Of a stretch of DNA of 64,000 nucleotides, positions 15,987-24,291 are shown piece after piece. A program made the translations under genes and the position numbers. Source of the stretch: Lacicoccus halitifaciens. Its GTDB lineage: Bacteria; Bacillota; Bacilli; Staphylococcales; Salinicoccaceae. The notes under the pieces are model-generated. The model was not told the DNA's origin. It was given only the letters and a program-made list of their open reading frames with translations, and did no database searches. Position 1 is the first letter of the stretch, and the number at the start of each line of letters is the position of its first letter. The DNA lies in contig NZ_JBDZDV010000002.1 of NCBI RefSeq assembly GCF_040544485.1, positions 248,001-312,000 on the forward strand, in the 5' to 3' direction.

Positions 15987-16643
15987 ATGAGCCGTTTTGA
16001 AAAGTTTGCCGCTGAACGGGATGTCATTGAAAGGATAGAAGCGCTCCGGGACGATGGTTTCCGGGATGATGAGATCACGGTGATTTCAAGGCAGAAGCTG
16101 GAATACGCCTATATGAAGTTCAGGGATGTCAATTTCAGGGATTCCGAAGGTACGACATGGGATAAGTTCATCTCCATGTTCTCCGATGGCGGCCCTGAAG
16201 ATAAAGTGCTCGGTGACCTGGACATCTCCGAAACCGAAAAGGAGCACTTCAAAGAAGCGCTCGACAGAGGCGAGATACTGCTGCTGAAGGACGAGTACGG
16301 TGTACGTGAAGAAGGCTACGTCCGGAATGAGACCCGGGACTTCCATGAAACCCAGCGACAGGATGCGCAGGGTCTTGAATCCGAAGCGATGCGGGATGAA
16401 AGGCTGGAAATCCAGAAGGAAATGCGCCGACGGTATGATGATGCGTCGTATGACTATCCGGATGCATCACGCGCTGCCGGGAAGGAAGAGAAGACCGCCG
16501 TCTACCGCAAAGTGGACGATGGAGAGTACGGCTACAGTTCGAAGCCGTATAAGCAGAAAGACCGCCGGTACGGCAATCTCGACGAAAGCGAGTACGGGTA
16601 TAAAAAAGTGCCGGGCAGTGAATACGGTTATAAGAAAAAATAA
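15987..16643 (+). CDS. YflT/GSP17M-like general stress protein with C-terminal EYGY repeats
   Basis: 218 residues. The N-terminal ~100 residues resemble the heat-induced stress protein YflT domain of Firmicutes (helix-rich, with an ALRDDGFRDDEITVIS segment). The rest is a charged, low-complexity tail ending in three EYGY motifs separated by Lys/Pro/Ser linkers. GGGAGGG lies 6 bases before the ATG at 15987; two earlier in-frame ATGs overlap or precede that site. A sigma-B-type promoter upstream fits the family's stress induction. The tail repeats are of unknown role. A terminator overlaps the stop codon. Confidence 0.75.
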   Translation: MSRFEKFAAERDVIERIEALRDDGFRDDEITVISRQKLEYAYMKFRDVNFRDSEGTTWDKFISMFSDGGPEDKVLGDLDISETEKEHFKEALDRGEILLLKDEYGVREEGYVRNETRDFHETQRQDAQGLESEAMRDERLEIQKEMRRRYDDASYDYPDASRAAGKEEKTAVYRKVDDGEYGYSSKPYKQKDRRYGNLDESEYGYKKVPGSEYGYKKK

Positions 16644-16675
16644 GAACACCGGAAGGCTTCCGGTGTTCTTACTTT
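16642..16675 (+). terminator. Terminator overlapping the stress-protein stop codon
   Basis: A perfect 13-bp stem (16642-16654 with 16658-16670, loop GGC) is followed by ACTTTT. The stem begins inside the TAA stop. Confidence 0.9.
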
Positions 16676-16697
16676 TACCCTTGAGGATGTGTGAAGA

Positions 16698-17543
16698 TTG
16701 AACCTCGATGCGATAGATGTGCTGTTTATGCATTACATCACCGGCAGGACGCCGGATGAAGTGAACAAATATGATTTCTGGCAGCTGCAGTACGGCAGGA
16801 GACCGGATGATCTGCTCAGGCGGCTGATGGAAGCGGGCGTCATATACGAAGACGACAGCCTGCCGGCGACCCTCCCGAAGCTGAGGGTCTTCGAGCTGAA
16901 ATTCATCCTGAAGCGGGCCGGCCTGAAGATTTCGGGCAACAAGCCGGAACTGGTGAAAAGAATACTGCAGCATGCCGGGACGATCGATTTCACGGATGTG
17001 CCGCTGAAGAATGTGTATGTCCTCTCAGACAGCCATGCAGACTTTTATTCCGCCACGGGATTTATGAACTTCTTCCACTTCAACGGCAATTTCGACCTGC
17101 ATGAAGTGTATGATTTTTATCTCGAGTCCGGTGAGCCGGATCCCCACCGGACCGCTGTCTCGTTTTTGGAAGGGAAGGCGGCGCGTCATTTACACGATGC
17201 CAATAAATACACCGCAATCAAGGCATATTTCCTCTTGTCGAATTATGCCCTGGAAGAAATGCGGGATATGGAGGCATCCATATATCACCTCAACCATTTC
17301 GTGATGCTCATCGTCCTCCAGACGATGGAGGGCGGAGGCGGTGACGGTTCCGAGCCGCACTTCTATATCGATGCGTACACGCGGTCGCGCTACAGGGCGT
17401 ATATGGAGGCTGAAGGGATTGATGCTGGTGATCTGGTCCAGTACCTCACCGTATCCACCGGAGATCTGCCCTACCCGGAAGAGTCCCGCAGAGAGGCGGC
17501 GGCACTCATCGCAAGCTTTATAGAAGCGCCTGATTTTTATTAA
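16698..17543 (+). CDS. SAP-domain protein, function unknown
   Basis: 281 residues from a TTG start, with GAGG 11 bases upstream. Residues ~60-92 (LRVFELKFILKRAGLKIS then GNKPELVKRIL) fit a SAP motif, a small helical DNA-binding element. The remainder is helical with many aromatic residues and no catalytic motif I recognise. It is the last plus-strand gene of this block and ends convergently with czcD, overlapping it by four bases. Related proteins are known in Firmicutes mainly as hypothetical SAP-domain proteins; binding to DNA is inferred only from the domain. Confidence 0.65.
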   Translation: MNLDAIDVLFMHYITGRTPDEVNKYDFWQLQYGRRPDDLLRRLMEAGVIYEDDSLPATLPKLRVFELKFILKRAGLKISGNKPELVKRILQHAGTIDFTDVPLKNVYVLSDSHADFYSATGFMNFFHFNGNFDLHEVYDFYLESGEPDPHRTAVSFLEGKAARHLHDANKYTAIKAYFLLSNYALEEMRDMEASIYHLNHFVMLIVLQTMEGGGGDGSEPHFYIDAYTRSRYRAYMEAEGIDAGDLVQYLTVSTGDLPYPEESRREAAALIASFIEAPDFY

Positions 17544-18481
17544 TGGACGTGGCCGTGGTGGGAAGTCTCGGTCTGGAAAGCCATGTCGCAGATGATGTCC
17601 TCCCCGTGGGCGTGGTCCCCGCATTCGATCTGGATCGTCACATGGCCGATGTTGTGTTTTTCGAGGCCGTCCTCGATTTTTTCAAGCAGATGCTGGGACT
17701 CGTACACCGTCATATCACCGTCCACGACGACGTGGGCGGATAAGGCGTTCATGCCGCTTGTGATCGTCCAGGCATGGAGGTCGTGGATGCCCTTCACTTC
17801 ATCGATTGCTTTGATCCTGGAGACGATCTCATCAAGGTCGACATCGGCGGGTGTGCCTTCCATCAGTACATGGAGCGAATCTCTCGTCACCCGCCAGCCG
17901 CTGATCAGGATGAGCACGGCTACGATGACGCTCGCCAGCGGATCGGCGATGCCCCAGCCGAAGAATATCATAAGGAGTGCGGCAACGATCGCCCCGACCG
18001 AGCCGAGCATGTCGCCGATGACGTGCAGGAACGCCGCCCTCATATTGAGGTTGTCGCCCGTGCTCCCGCTACGCATCAGCATCCATGCGACGAGTATATT
18101 GACCGCGAGGCCGACCGTGGCAATGGCGAGCATACCGTAGGAAGCGACTTCCGGCGGGTCCTGGAACCTGCCGGCGGCCTCGTAGAATATAAAGCCGGAA
18201 ATCAAGATGAGCGTCACCCCGTTGAAGACAGCTGCGAGTATTTCAAACCGTTTATAGCCGTACGTCTTGCTGTAGTTCGCGGCCCGCTCCCCGAGTGTCA
18301 GGGCTACGACCGCCACCCCGAGGGAGATCGCATCACTCAGCATATGCCCCGCATCCGCAAGGAGCGCCAGGCTGTTGGTGAGGAAGCCCCCCACCGCCTC
18401 AACGACCATGAAGAAAGTGATGATCAGGAATGCTATGAAGAGCGTCTTTTTATTTTTATCGTGTGAATGATCATGGCTCAT
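17540..18481 (-). CDS. czcD: Cation diffusion facilitator, zinc/cobalt exporter
   Basis: 313 residues with six membrane spans and a cytoplasmic C-terminal domain. A His/Asp-rich N-terminus (HDHSHD) is present, and the transport-site pairs ADAGHMLSD in TM2 and LHVIGDMLGS in TM5 carry the HxxxD metal ligands of Zn-type CDF proteins. The C-terminus is again His-rich. It exports Zn2+ (and possibly Co2+) by proton antiport. It is 12 bases downstream of the czrA-type repressor gene in one operon, as in staphylococcal czrAB. The assignment as zinc exporter is strong, the exact metal range inferred. Confidence 0.93.
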   Translation of the reverse strand: MSHDHSHDKNKKTLFIAFLIITFFMVVEAVGGFLTNSLALLADAGHMLSDAISLGVAVVALTLGERAANYSKTYGYKRFEILAAVFNGVTLILISGFIFYEAAGRFQDPPEVASYGMLAIATVGLAVNILVAWMLMRSGSTGDNLNMRAAFLHVIGDMLGSVGAIVAALLMIFFGWGIADPLASVIVAVLILISGWRVTRDSLHVLMEGTPADVDLDEIVSRIKAIDEVKGIHDLHAWTITSGMNALSAHVVVDGDMTVYESQHLLEKIEDGLEKHNIGHVTIQIECGDHAHGEDIICDMAFQTETSHHGHVH

Positions 18482-18493
18482 TGTGAGTCCTCC

Positions 18494-18793
18494 TTAATCG
18501 TGTTTCACGTGGCTGATCATCTGATCGAGCATCGTCATCACGTGCGCATCATCGTGGGAATAGTAGATCGTCGTCCCTTCCCGCCTCGATTTGACGAGCC
18601 TCAAGTTTTTCAGCGTCTTCAGCTGATGCGACACCGTCGACTGTTTCAAGCCGAGCGTCTCAGAAATGTCGCCGACCGAATGCTCATTATTGAAAAGATA
18701 AGTGAGTATCCGCATCCGCGTCGGATCCCCGAGTGCCTTGAAAGTCTGCGTCACCCGTTCCATCGTATCGTCATCCAATGTTTTGTAATCCAT
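18494..18793 (-). CDS. czrA: ArsR-family zinc-responsive repressor, CzrA type
   Basis: 99 residues, a winged-helix ArsR/SmtB protein. The alpha-5 metal site is fully conserved: D82, H84, H95, H98, with the same spacing as D84/H86/H97/H100 of Staphylococcus aureus CzrA. Zn2+ binding at the dimer interface releases DNA. The start at 18793 is set by AGAGGT 7 bases upstream; an in-frame ATG 11 codons earlier has no site and lies in the operator region. It is first in the operon with czcD, behind a palindromic operator. Confidence 0.93.
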   Translation of the reverse strand: MDYKTLDDDTMERVTQTFKALGDPTRMRILTYLFNNEHSVGDISETLGLKQSTVSHQLKTLKNLRLVKSRREGTTIYYSHDDAHVMTMLDQMISHVKHD

Positions 18794-18827
18794 CTGGTCA
18801 CCTCTGGTTTTTATTATGTATATCATT

Positions 18828-18847
18828 ATATTAACATATGTTCATAT
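18828..18847. promoter_or_regulatory. CzrA operator
   Basis: ATATTAACAT/ATGTTCATAT is a 20-bp palindrome with one mismatch per arm, in the upstream region of czrA. It matches the TGAAca-type 12-2-12 zinc operators of staphylococcal czr. Confidence 0.8.
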
Positions 18848-18893
18848 AAGAATGAAGCAGGACGGCAGGAAGGTCCACCCTCCCTGCCGTCAA

Positions 18894-20126
18894 TCACGCC
18901 TGGTTCCGGAACTGTGCGTTCTCTTTCAGATGGAACAGCGTCCAAAAGAATGCGAGCAGTAATAAAATGACGGAACCGCCGATATAAAGGTAGGAGAACC
19001 CGTATTCCATGCCGATGATCATAAAGCTCACAAACGGCCCGATGGAGGCACCGACGTCCTGGATGATCGTATAACCCGTCAAAAAGTTCATCGATGTTTT
19101 CTCATCATCGATCGCAATGGCATCATTCAGTGTCGTCATGACGGTGGCACCCGCCATGACAAGCAGTGTGATGGCAATCCAAAAGATGATCGGCAGATCA
19201 AAGGCGATCAGCCCGTACAGCACGCCGGTGAAGACGAGTGAGCAGATGAACAGCGGCACCCTGCCGATCCTGCCGTCCGACCATATGCCGATCTGCCTCG
19301 CCAGGAAAGGTTCCCAGAGCCACCTGCATGATTGAAGGAGGCCGGACAGGAAGGCCGCGCTCACCACCACCTGGAACAGTGAAACGAACTCGCCCCGGCT
19401 GCTTTCGATCACCGAGCTCAATGTGGAGGCGAGGACACCCTGGATCAGCATCGTCATGAAGAATCCGGTGATGCAGACGAGCAGCAGTTTATTCCTGACA
19501 TGCACCGTTTCGGCGGCGGTGAATGAAATCCCCGGCATAGGGCCGGCGGTGACCGCCTTCCCGCTGTCTCTTTCCATGTAGATGAGGATGATGAACAGAC
19601 CGCACAGAGTCAGGATGCCGAAAGTAACAGCCACCGCCTTCAAACCGATGATCGGGACGAAAATCCCGCCCAGCAGCATGCCGAATAAACTGCCCAGCCG
19701 GTGCAGCCCGTTGTATGTACCCATGGATTTTCCCAGTTCATCCTTTTTTGAATAAACGGAGACGCTCGCCAGGCCGCCGATCCTGAAAAACGACCAGGCG
19801 ACGCCCCACAGGCTCCGTAGGATGACCCATGCGATGAAGCCGCTGAAGAGTCCGTATCCCAGAGTGGTGAATGCACCGAGCAGGGTCGCGATGATGAGAC
19901 CCGTCTTCAGTGAGATCCGCTTATACAGCCAGCCGACGAAGGGGGCGACGGGCAGTCTGACGAAACGGTTGATCGACAGAAGCACACCCACCTGCCACAG
20001 TGACTCAAGCCCCGCCTGCTCCCAGTAGATCGGCAGGGCGATATACAGCATGGAGTCACCGAGCAGGCTGAGCGCGGTCACCAGCGCGACGACTTTTATC
20101 GTGTTCGGGTTTTTATTCTCCTTCAT
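18894..20126 (-). CDS. Major facilitator superfamily transporter
   Basis: 410 residues with about 12 hydrophobic spans and an MFS-type loop between TM2 and TM3 (GWLYKRISLKTG). It overlaps the upstream ArsR-type regulator gene by four bases (ATGA), so it is translationally coupled and probably the efflux arm of a metal(loid)- or arsenical-responsive operon. It is not an ArsB or Acr3 protein by size and motif; MFS members such as ArsJ and ArsP-linked exporters exist, but I cannot assign a substrate. Transport of an arsenic compound is inferred only from the regulator. Confidence 0.8.
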   Translation of the reverse strand: MKENKNPNTIKVVALVTALSLLGDSMLYIALPIYWEQAGLESLWQVGVLLSINRFVRLPVAPFVGWLYKRISLKTGLIIATLLGAFTTLGYGLFSGFIAWVILRSLWGVAWSFFRIGGLASVSVYSKKDELGKSMGTYNGLHRLGSLFGMLLGGIFVPIIGLKAVAVTFGILTLCGLFIILIYMERDSGKAVTAGPMPGISFTAAETVHVRNKLLLVCITGFFMTMLIQGVLASTLSSVIESSRGEFVSLFQVVVSAAFLSGLLQSCRWLWEPFLARQIGIWSDGRIGRVPLFICSLVFTGVLYGLIAFDLPIIFWIAITLLVMAGATVMTTLNDAIAIDDEKTSMNFLTGYTIIQDVGASIGPFVSFMIIGMEYGFSYLYIGGSVILLLLAFFWTLFHLKENAQFRNQA

Positions 20127-20479
20127 TTTCCGGCGGAACTTCTTTTTATCCGGGGATTTTGGAAAATGCCGTCTGAAAGCACCGCGCTGATGTTTTCATC
20201 ATTCAAGGAGTAATAATGCCATGTCCCCTTTTTGGTCTGGTTGATCAGACCTGCCCTGAGGAGTATCTTCAGATGATAGGAGAGCTTCGATTGCGCCATC
20301 TCCATATCCTCCGTCAAATCACATACGCATTGTGATTCCAGTGGTGAATCTGCCAGCAGATGAAGTATCTTCAGCCGCTTTTCATCCGCAAGCGCTTTGA
20401 ATATCTGCTCATATTCTTTTAAAGGGTCGCTTTTGACCATATCCTTCTGCATGCTGCATCGCCCGCTTTCCATATCCAT
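20123..20479 (-). CDS. ArsR-family regulator with CxC metalloid site
   Basis: 118 residues, winged helix. The recognition-helix region carries CVCDL (C51, C53), the As(III)/Sb(III)-binding signature of classical ArsR repressors; an extra Cys at position 8 could be a third thiolate. It is first in an operon with an MFS transporter. The start is uncertain: several in-frame ATGs occur in the first 14 codons and none has a strong ribosome site; the longest form is kept because it includes C8. A perfect inverted repeat upstream is a likely operator. Confidence 0.85.
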   Translation of the reverse strand: MDMESGRCSMQKDMVKSDPLKEYEQIFKALADEKRLKILHLLADSPLESQCVCDLTEDMEMAQSKLSYHLKILLRAGLINQTKKGTWHYYSLNDENISAVLSDGIFQNPRIKRSSAGK

Positions 20480-20502
20480 TCATTCTGATGTGTTCAGTAT
20501 AT

Positions 20503-20518
20503 ATCAAAAATATTTGAT
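20503..20518. promoter_or_regulatory. ArsR-type operator
   Basis: ATCAAA-AATA-TTTGAT is a perfect 6-4-6 inverted repeat, 24 bases upstream of the ArsR start and of the pattern seen at ars operators. Confidence 0.75.
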
Positions 20519-20539
20519 GTACAAAGACGGGCCCTTTGA

Positions 20540-20591
20540 TGAAAGCGCTTAACTATATGTTTTGCATAATTTACTTTATATGGGGTAGAAT
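20540..20591 (+). promoter_or_regulatory. P5C dehydrogenase promoter with upstream cre-like site
   Basis: TTGCAT (20562-20567), an 18-base spacer and TAGAAT (20586-20591) form a good sigma-A promoter. Just upstream, TGAAAGCGCTTAAC (20540-20553) matches the CcpA cre consensus TGWAARCGYTWNCW at 12 of 14 positions, suggesting carbon-catabolite control. Confidence 0.65.
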
Positions 20592-20642
20592 AAATGTATG
20601 AGCTTACAAAGCGATATTTTCATTCAATAGGAGGAATTTTCA

Positions 20643-22187
20643 ATGGTAACGCCTTATAAAGCAGAGCCTGCAACCGATTTCACGGTGGAATCAAACAAGC
20701 AGGCATTTCAGCAAGCCCTGAAACAGGTCAAGGAACAATTTGGTGGAGATTATCCACTCATCATCGGCGGTGAAGAAGTGATGACGGATGATAAGACGAC
20801 CGTGATCAACCCCGCCAATAAAGAACAGGTCCTCGGAAATGTTTCAAAATCGAAGCCTGAGCATATAGAGCAGGCATTCGAAGCCGGCGAAGCGGCTTTT
20901 GAATCATGGAGCACCTGGTCAGCGAAGGAACGTGCCGATCTTCTTTTAAGAATCGCGGCGATCATCCGCCGGCGCAAGCATGAATTTTCAGCACTGATGG
21001 TTTATGAAGCCGGCAAGCCTTGGAACGAAGCTGACGGTGATACGAACGAAGCGATCGACTTCATCGAGTATTATGCGCGTTCATGGATGGATCTTGCGGA
21101 TGGCAAGCCGACAATGGATCGTGAAGGTGAATCCAATAAATATTTCTATCAGCCGATGGGCGTCGGGGTGACGATCTCACCTTGGAACTTCCCGTTCGCC
21201 ATCATGGCGGGCACGACGATTGCACCTGTGGTCGCAGGAAACTCCGTACTTTTGAAGCCTTCCAGCGATACGCCGATCATTGCGTATAAATTCATGGAAG
21301 TCCTTAAAGAAGCAGGGCTCCCTGACGGTGTGGTCAACTTTGTGCCAGGTTCTTCAAGGGACATCGGCGACTATATGGTCGAGCACCACAAGAATCACTT
21401 CATCACGTTCACAGGTTCGAAATCAGTCGGCCTCCACATCACGGAGATAGCGGCCAAAGTCAAGGAAGGACAGCACTTCCTGAGACGCACGATTTCCGAG
21501 ATGGGCGGCAAGGACACGATCATCGTCGATAAGGATGCAGACATCGAAGTTGCAGCCGAGTCGATCGTCCATTCTGCGTTCGGTTTCTCCGGCCAGAAAT
21601 GTTCAGCCTGCTCGCGTGCCGTCGTTCATGAGGATGTGCATGATGAGGTGCTCGCAAGATCGATCGAACTCGCGAAGGAACTGACAGTCGGTGACACGAC
21701 GGAAAACACTTATATGGGACCTGTCGTCAACCAGAAGCAGTTCGACCGCATCAAGGACTATATCGAAACCGGCAAGAAGGAAGGCAAGCTTGAATTCGGC
21801 GGTGAAACGGATGATTCCACAGGATTCTTCATTCATCCGACGATCTTCTCAGACCTCGACCCTGAAGCGGTCATCATGCAGGAAGAGATTTTCGGACCTG
21901 TCGTCGGCTTCACTAAAGTGAAGGACTTCGACGAGGCACTGGAAGTTGCGAACAACACCGAGTACGGCCTGACCGGTGCAGTCATCACCAATACGCGTGA
22001 GCACTGGCACCTCGCATGCCGCAAATTCGATGTCGGCAACCTTTACCTGAACCGCGGCTGTACCGCAGCGGTCGTCGGATACCACCCGTTCGGCGGATTC
22101 AAACTTTCAGGTACCGACCAGAAGACAGGCAGCCCGGACTACCTTCTGAACTTCGTCAACCAGAAAGTCGTTTCAGAAATGTTTTAG
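20643..22187 (+). CDS. rocA: 1-pyrroline-5-carboxylate dehydrogenase
   Basis: 514 residues, typical of RocA/PutA2. It oxidises glutamate semialdehyde/P5C to glutamate with NAD+ in proline and arginine breakdown. Visible landmarks are the Rossmann PWNFPFAIMAG near 180, catalytic E286 in SEMGGKD and catalytic C320 in FSGQKCSACSR, plus the P5CDH-type C-terminus (GTDQKTGSPDYLLNFV). AGGAGG precedes the ATG. It is monocistronic, with its own promoter, a cre-like site and a terminator. A 10-base duplication (GTTTTAGGAT twice, 22181-22200) spans its stop codon. Confidence 0.95.
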   Translation: MVTPYKAEPATDFTVESNKQAFQQALKQVKEQFGGDYPLIIGGEEVMTDDKTTVINPANKEQVLGNVSKSKPEHIEQAFEAGEAAFESWSTWSAKERADLLLRIAAIIRRRKHEFSALMVYEAGKPWNEADGDTNEAIDFIEYYARSWMDLADGKPTMDREGESNKYFYQPMGVGVTISPWNFPFAIMAGTTIAPVVAGNSVLLKPSSDTPIIAYKFMEVLKEAGLPDGVVNFVPGSSRDIGDYMVEHHKNHFITFTGSKSVGLHITEIAAKVKEGQHFLRRTISEMGGKDTIIVDKDADIEVAAESIVHSAFGFSGQKCSACSRAVVHEDVHDEVLARSIELAKELTVGDTTENTYMGPVVNQKQFDRIKDYIETGKKEGKLEFGGETDDSTGFFIHPTIFSDLDPEAVIMQEEIFGPVVGFTKVKDFDEALEVANNTEYGLTGAVITNTREHWHLACRKFDVGNLYLNRGCTAAVVGYHPFGGFKLSGTDQKTGSPDYLLNFVNQKVVSEMF

Positions 22188-22211
22188 GATGTTTTAGGAT
22201 TTGGAAGCGGG

Positions 22212-22247
22212 AACCCCCTTATATCCATGGATATGAGGGGGTTTTTA
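22212..22247 (+). terminator. Terminator of the P5C dehydrogenase gene
   Basis: AACCCCC pairs with GGGGGTT around a palindromic ATATCCATGGATAT centre, followed by TTTTTATTTTT. Confidence 0.9.
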
Positions 22248-22294
22248 TTTTTCTTTTTAAATTGAGTTGGGAGCGGGGGGGCGGAGGACGGCTT

Positions 22295-22600
22295 GTGACA
22301 TAAGTCATCGCCTGGGACTGAAGTTGTGTCATTCGGGAACTTGCTGTGACACGAAACGCCCGTCACAGACCATCTCATGGCACAAAACACGCTCCCGTGA
22401 CACGAAATACCTCCCACAGACCATCTCATGGCACAAAACATGCTTCCGTGACACGAAACACCCTCCAGAGACCGCTTCACGCCACAAAGCACGCTCCCGT
22501 GACACGAAATACCTCCCACAGACCATCTCATGGCAAAAAGCACGCTCCCGTGACACGAAACGTCCACAACAGACCACTTCACGCCACACACAAAAAACCC
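22295..22600. repeat. Intergenic tandem repeat array A, 51-nt period, six units
   Basis: Units begin with GTGACACGAAA at 22346, 22397, 22448, 22499 and 22550, exactly 51 bases apart; a degenerate unit starts at 22295, again 51 bases earlier. Each unit also holds a second, similar motif (ATGGCACAAAACACGCTCCC) at offset ~31 and the short inverted repeats CACG-CTCC-CGTG and CCAT-CTC-ATGG. The array lies between two convergent genes. It has no ribosome site and no consistent frame use. The frames stay open only because 51 is a multiple of three. Confidence 0.9.
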
Positions 22601-22626
22601 GGACGAGCAGCACACGCTCATCCGGG
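22592..22626 (-). terminator. Terminator of the M24 hydrolase operon
   Basis: CCCGGACGAGC (22598-22608) pairs with GCTCATCCGGG (22616-22626) with one mismatch; the A-run at 22592-22597 is the T-run on the minus strand. Confidence 0.85.
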
Positions 22627-22640
22627 CATAATTATGAAGT

Positions 22641-23807
22641 TTATTTTCCAACGATCAGGTCGTTATGGTCTTTTGTGAACGGCGTTAGATATTCAAAGCC
22701 GTCTTCTGTGACGAGGATGCTGTCGCCGACCTGGGTGCGGTAGTCTTCAGAGTCCGTACCGCCGTCGACGGCAAATACCATGCCTTCTTCAAGAACGGCT
22801 TCGCTGTCCTTGGCGAGTTCGGGATAGGCGGTGTATGAGAAGCCGAGGGAACGGCCGGCCCTGAATGGTACAGGGTAGCCGTTGTCTTCAATGACGTCTG
22901 CATATGCCTTGAACACATCTTTGGCGTATGCCCCGGGCTTGATTTCGGATAAGGCCGCTTTCTGTGCTTCTTCCGCAATATCCAGCATCTTTTCGACTTC
23001 TTTGTTGATGTCGCCGACGAATAAAGTGCGGTCGAAGCCGACGAAGAAGTTCTTGAACTCTGCAGTGCCGCAGTGGCAGATGAAGAGCGGCTCACCGTGC
23101 TCGAGCTTCGTCATGCTGCTTCTGTGATGGGTCATCGTGATGTCGTGGCCGGAGCCCATGATCAGCTTATTGCCGATGCCGGGGTAGTTGAACGGGTCGG
23201 CCTCCTGGTAATGTTCTTCCATCAGTTTTGCGGCGTGGCGGGTACCTGCCTGTTTTGAAGCGAGTTCCACTTCATATTCATATACACCCGGTGCTGCGAC
23301 TTTCATCGCACCTTTCAGCATCTCCACGGCCACTTCGCCGGCATGCCGTGCAATCTGTATTTCCTGCGGATCCTTGACGCTCCTCAGCCTGTCGATCTCC
23401 TGGCCGATATCGGATATACGGTCTTTTGGAATCACTTCACCGATGTAGTCCCAGACGATTCTCGGGAACGACATGTAGTCGACGGCGACTTTATCATTTT
23501 TATATTTCTCCAGATATTTCTTCAGAGGCGGGCGCCATTCTCCGTCTGTGCCGTCGGTCCACGGGATCACCGTGGCGACATCAGTCTGGCGCTCTGCCAT
23601 CTCCTCTTCCATGGAGGGTACGATGAGCACCGATTCCCCGTCCACGGTCTGGATGAAGATGTTCGGCCTGCCCCAATCGATGCCGAGGGCGGCGTGATAG
23701 CCTGTCAGGTAGTATACGTAGTTCGGGTCCATCACAATTGCGACGGCATCACCCTGCTCCTGAAGTTTGTCGATGACGCGTGACCTTCTCGATTTGAAAT
23801 CAAACAT
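22641..23807 (-). CDS. M24-family creatinase/ectoine-hydrolase-like protein lacking usual metal ligands
   Basis: 388 residues: an N-terminal creatinase domain (~1-135) and a C-terminal pita-bread M24 domain. The usual metal ligands are altered: the D-x-G position reads CHCG, the SD-TRT segment reads GFDRT, the catalytic HG(I/L)G reads RSLG, and the last Glu position is TQVGD. The R-x-GRSLG...YPE segment recalls the creatinase/ectoine hydrolase clade, where hydrolysis does not follow the metallo-aminopeptidase mechanism. It is the last gene of a unit with an SSS symporter, so it may cleave an imported osmolyte or guanidino compound; this is inference. It is not a standard Xaa-Pro peptidase. 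Confidence 0.75.
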   Translation of the reverse strand: MFDFKSRRSRVIDKLQEQGDAVAIVMDPNYVYYLTGYHAALGIDWGRPNIFIQTVDGESVLIVPSMEEEMAERQTDVATVIPWTDGTDGEWRPPLKKYLEKYKNDKVAVDYMSFPRIVWDYIGEVIPKDRISDIGQEIDRLRSVKDPQEIQIARHAGEVAVEMLKGAMKVAAPGVYEYEVELASKQAGTRHAAKLMEEHYQEADPFNYPGIGNKLIMGSGHDITMTHHRSSMTKLEHGEPLFICHCGTAEFKNFFVGFDRTLFVGDINKEVEKMLDIAEEAQKAALSEIKPGAYAKDVFKAYADVIEDNGYPVPFRAGRSLGFSYTAYPELAKDSEAVLEEGMVFAVDGGTDSEDYRTQVGDSILVTEDGFEYLTPFTKDHNDLIVGK

Positions 23808-23830
23808 TATAACCCTGCTTTCGTTTGGAA

Positions 23831-24277
23831 TTATAAGTCCTCGCCCGTCAGTCCTTTGACGGTGTCGACGAGGATTTCCCTGCCGTCCGCTTCAGCAAAG
23901 AAAAACGCTTTATGGACTGCCTGCTCCTTCACGATTTCAATTTCGGGATTCTTAAATGCATGGAACTTGAACATCACCCATCTCAGCACCAGCTTGCGGG
24001 CTTTTTTGATCGCCTCTTCATGTGAGACGACGGCCGGCACAAGTGCCGATGGTTTGATATTGATGTCCACCGTTTCCGGGAATATGTTCGAACGCAGCGG
24101 CACACCTTTGACAAGGTCCACCGTGATGACCGTCCATGCGATCCTCGGTTTCATGAACATCCGGGGCATGGACACTTTACAGAGTACGATAAGATAAGGA
24201 TAACAAACCAGTTCTCTTCCATTCAAGTCCATCGGTGTCTCTATCAGGGAGACTGATTCATATTCTGCGTTATCCAT
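23831..24277 (-). CDS. Conserved-looking hypothetical protein in the symporter/M24 operon
   Basis: 148 residues, without signal peptide or clear membrane span, mixed alpha/beta in appearance, with a positively charged patch (KKARKLVLRWVMFKFH). I recognise no family. It lies 14 bases after the SSS symporter gene and 23 bases before the M24 hydrolase gene, so it is almost certainly co-transcribed and may be an auxiliary of the same pathway. Confidence 0.65.
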   Translation of the reverse strand: MDNAEYESVSLIETPMDLNGRELVCYPYLIVLCKVSMPRMFMKPRIAWTVITVDLVKGVPLRSNIFPETVDINIKPSALVPAVVSHEEAIKKARKLVLRWVMFKFHAFKNPEIEIVKEQAVHKAFFFAEADGREILVDTVKGLTGEDL

Positions 24278-24291
24278 ACCGCTTCATCCTT

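Noticed and set aside
18497..18516. TGTTTCACGTGG resembling a parS half-site
   Set aside because: Only the left half matches; it lies in the czrA coding end and is likely chance.
22295..22600. CRISPR array
   Set aside because: Units are repeated along their whole length without unique spacers, and no cas genes are near; the same applies to arrays B and C.
22184..22743. Long open frames on both strands across array A
   Set aside because: They are open only because the 51-nt period is a multiple of three; there is no ribosome site and the repeated peptides differ by strand.
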